From assembly GCA_016715505.1 (NCBI GenBank), contig JADJZY010000003.1:124001-188000 (forward strand): a DNA stretch of 64,000 nt. The letters are read 5' to 3'. Below the pieces are notes generated by a model, which made no database searches, was not told where the DNA came from, and saw only the letters and a list, made by a program, of their open reading frames with translations. The stretch is from Bacteroidota bacterium (lineage in GTDB: Bacteria > Bacteroidota > Bacteroidia > Chitinophagales > Chitinophagaceae). Numbering within the stretch: the stretch's first letter is position 1; every line of letters starts with the position of its first letter. Shown here in pieces: positions 63,560-64,000 of the stretch. Both the position numbers and the translations under genes were made by a program.

Positions 63560-64000
63560 TTATGCGTTATTTTGTTGAACCCAGGCGGCAATACAATCAC
63601 AAATTTGATGCACCTCTTCATCGCGCAGTTCAAAGAACATCGGTAAACGCAACAAACAATCTGTAAAGCGATCGGCTTGCGGTAAGGCTTCTCCATCATA
63701 TTGATCGGCATAAAATGGACTGCGATGCAAGGACAAATAATGAAACACAGCGTAAATACCGGATTCTTTCAGATGATTGATGAGTGATGTACGTTGCCCC
63801 AGATTTTTACAAACCAAATACATCATGTGGCCATTGTTGGTGGCATAGGGAGGAATATGTGGCAATTCAAAATTACCGGCATCAGCAAATTTTTGCAGTC
63901 GGGAATGGTATAAATTCCAGATTCGTTTTCGTTGTTCCTGAATTTGATCCAGGTATTCGCATTGGGCATACAAAAAGGCAGCAATAATATCGCTGGGCAA
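63560..64000 (-). CDS. WecE/RffA-like sugar aminotransferase, partial
   Basis: Only the last ~146 residues are present; the frame runs off the right edge of the window. PSDIIAAFLYAQCEYLDQIQEQRKRIWNLY is the signature of the dTDP-4-amino-4,6-dideoxygalactose transaminase branch of the DegT/DnrJ/EryC1 family, with HMMYLVCKNLGQRTSLINHLKESGIYAVFHYLSLH. The PLP-binding Lys lies in the missing part. It would make an amino sugar for surface glycans. Confidence 0.88.
   Translation of the reverse strand: MPSDIIAAFLYAQCEYLDQIQEQRKRIWNLYHSRLQKFADAGNFELPHIPPYATNNGHMMYLVCKNLGQRTSLINHLKESGIYAVFHYLSLHRSPFYADQYDGEALPQADRFTDCLLRLPMFFELRDEEVHQICDCIAAWVQQNNA

Noticed and set aside
1..64000. tRNA, rRNA or CRISPR arrays
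   Set aside because: No cloverleaf with conserved T-loop, no rRNA sequence and no regularly spaced short repeats were seen by eye.

Overview
The window looks like chromosomal DNA from a Bacteroidota bacterium, probably an environmental Saprospiria/Chitinophagia-type lineage (the rank is inferred). Supporting signs are remnants of surface proteins with type IX secretion sorting domains, TAnnTTTG -7 promoter boxes, A-rich leaders in place of strong Shine-Dalgarno sites, Bacteroidota families (DUF4199, DUF2851, DUF4159, Bat proteins), futalosine-route menaquinone genes (mqnC and a UbiA/MqnP-type prenyltransferase) and a subtype iii type VI secretion system (T6SSiii).

Layout. 1-9.6 kb holds housekeeping and stress genes (superoxide dismutase, SCO protein, rsmE, glutathione peroxidase, mqnC, prohibitin) and a decayed T9SS protein. 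10-13 kb holds a toxin-antitoxin pair with a frameshifted toxin and a frameshifted S1C protease operon. 13-20.9 kb carries dnaN, iscU, batB-batC, an XRE regulator pair and alkD, plus a Fic gene nested in a repeat element with terminal inverted repeats. 20.9-24.2 kb is a gene graveyard bracketed by ~120-bp direct repeats. 24-31.7 kb has DUF2851, OsmC, a LamG-dockerin protein and a dapB-like/antiporter/nhaA operon.

31.8-55.8 kb is the T6SSiii locus, two divergent arms around a regulatory gap at 43.3-43.6 kb. The minus arm reads tssG-tssN-tssK-tssO-tssP-tssE-tssF, then a histidine kinase and response regulator, a TraN/VirB9-like protein with a long charged coiled coil, and a lytic transglycosylase. 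The plus arm reads hcp x3, vgrG, a DUF4123 adaptor, PAAR, two unknown proteins, clpV, tssB, an Hcp-like gene and tssC, then a terminator. I see no TssQ or TssR here. The TraN-like protein and the transglycosylase sit where missing envelope-spanning functions might be expected. The proteins at 48.1-50.8 kb are candidate effectors or partners.

55.9-64 kb holds a PDZ/alpha-beta hydrolase, a broken TonB-type receptor, a VapBC-like pair, def, ruvX, a UbiA-type prenyltransferase, and a methyltransferase with a WecE-like aminotransferase that runs off the edge.

Caution on sequence quality: at least six otherwise good genes are broken by one-base contractions in homopolymers or by a single stop codon. 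Consensus errors may explain many of them; the two T9SS remnants look truly decayed.
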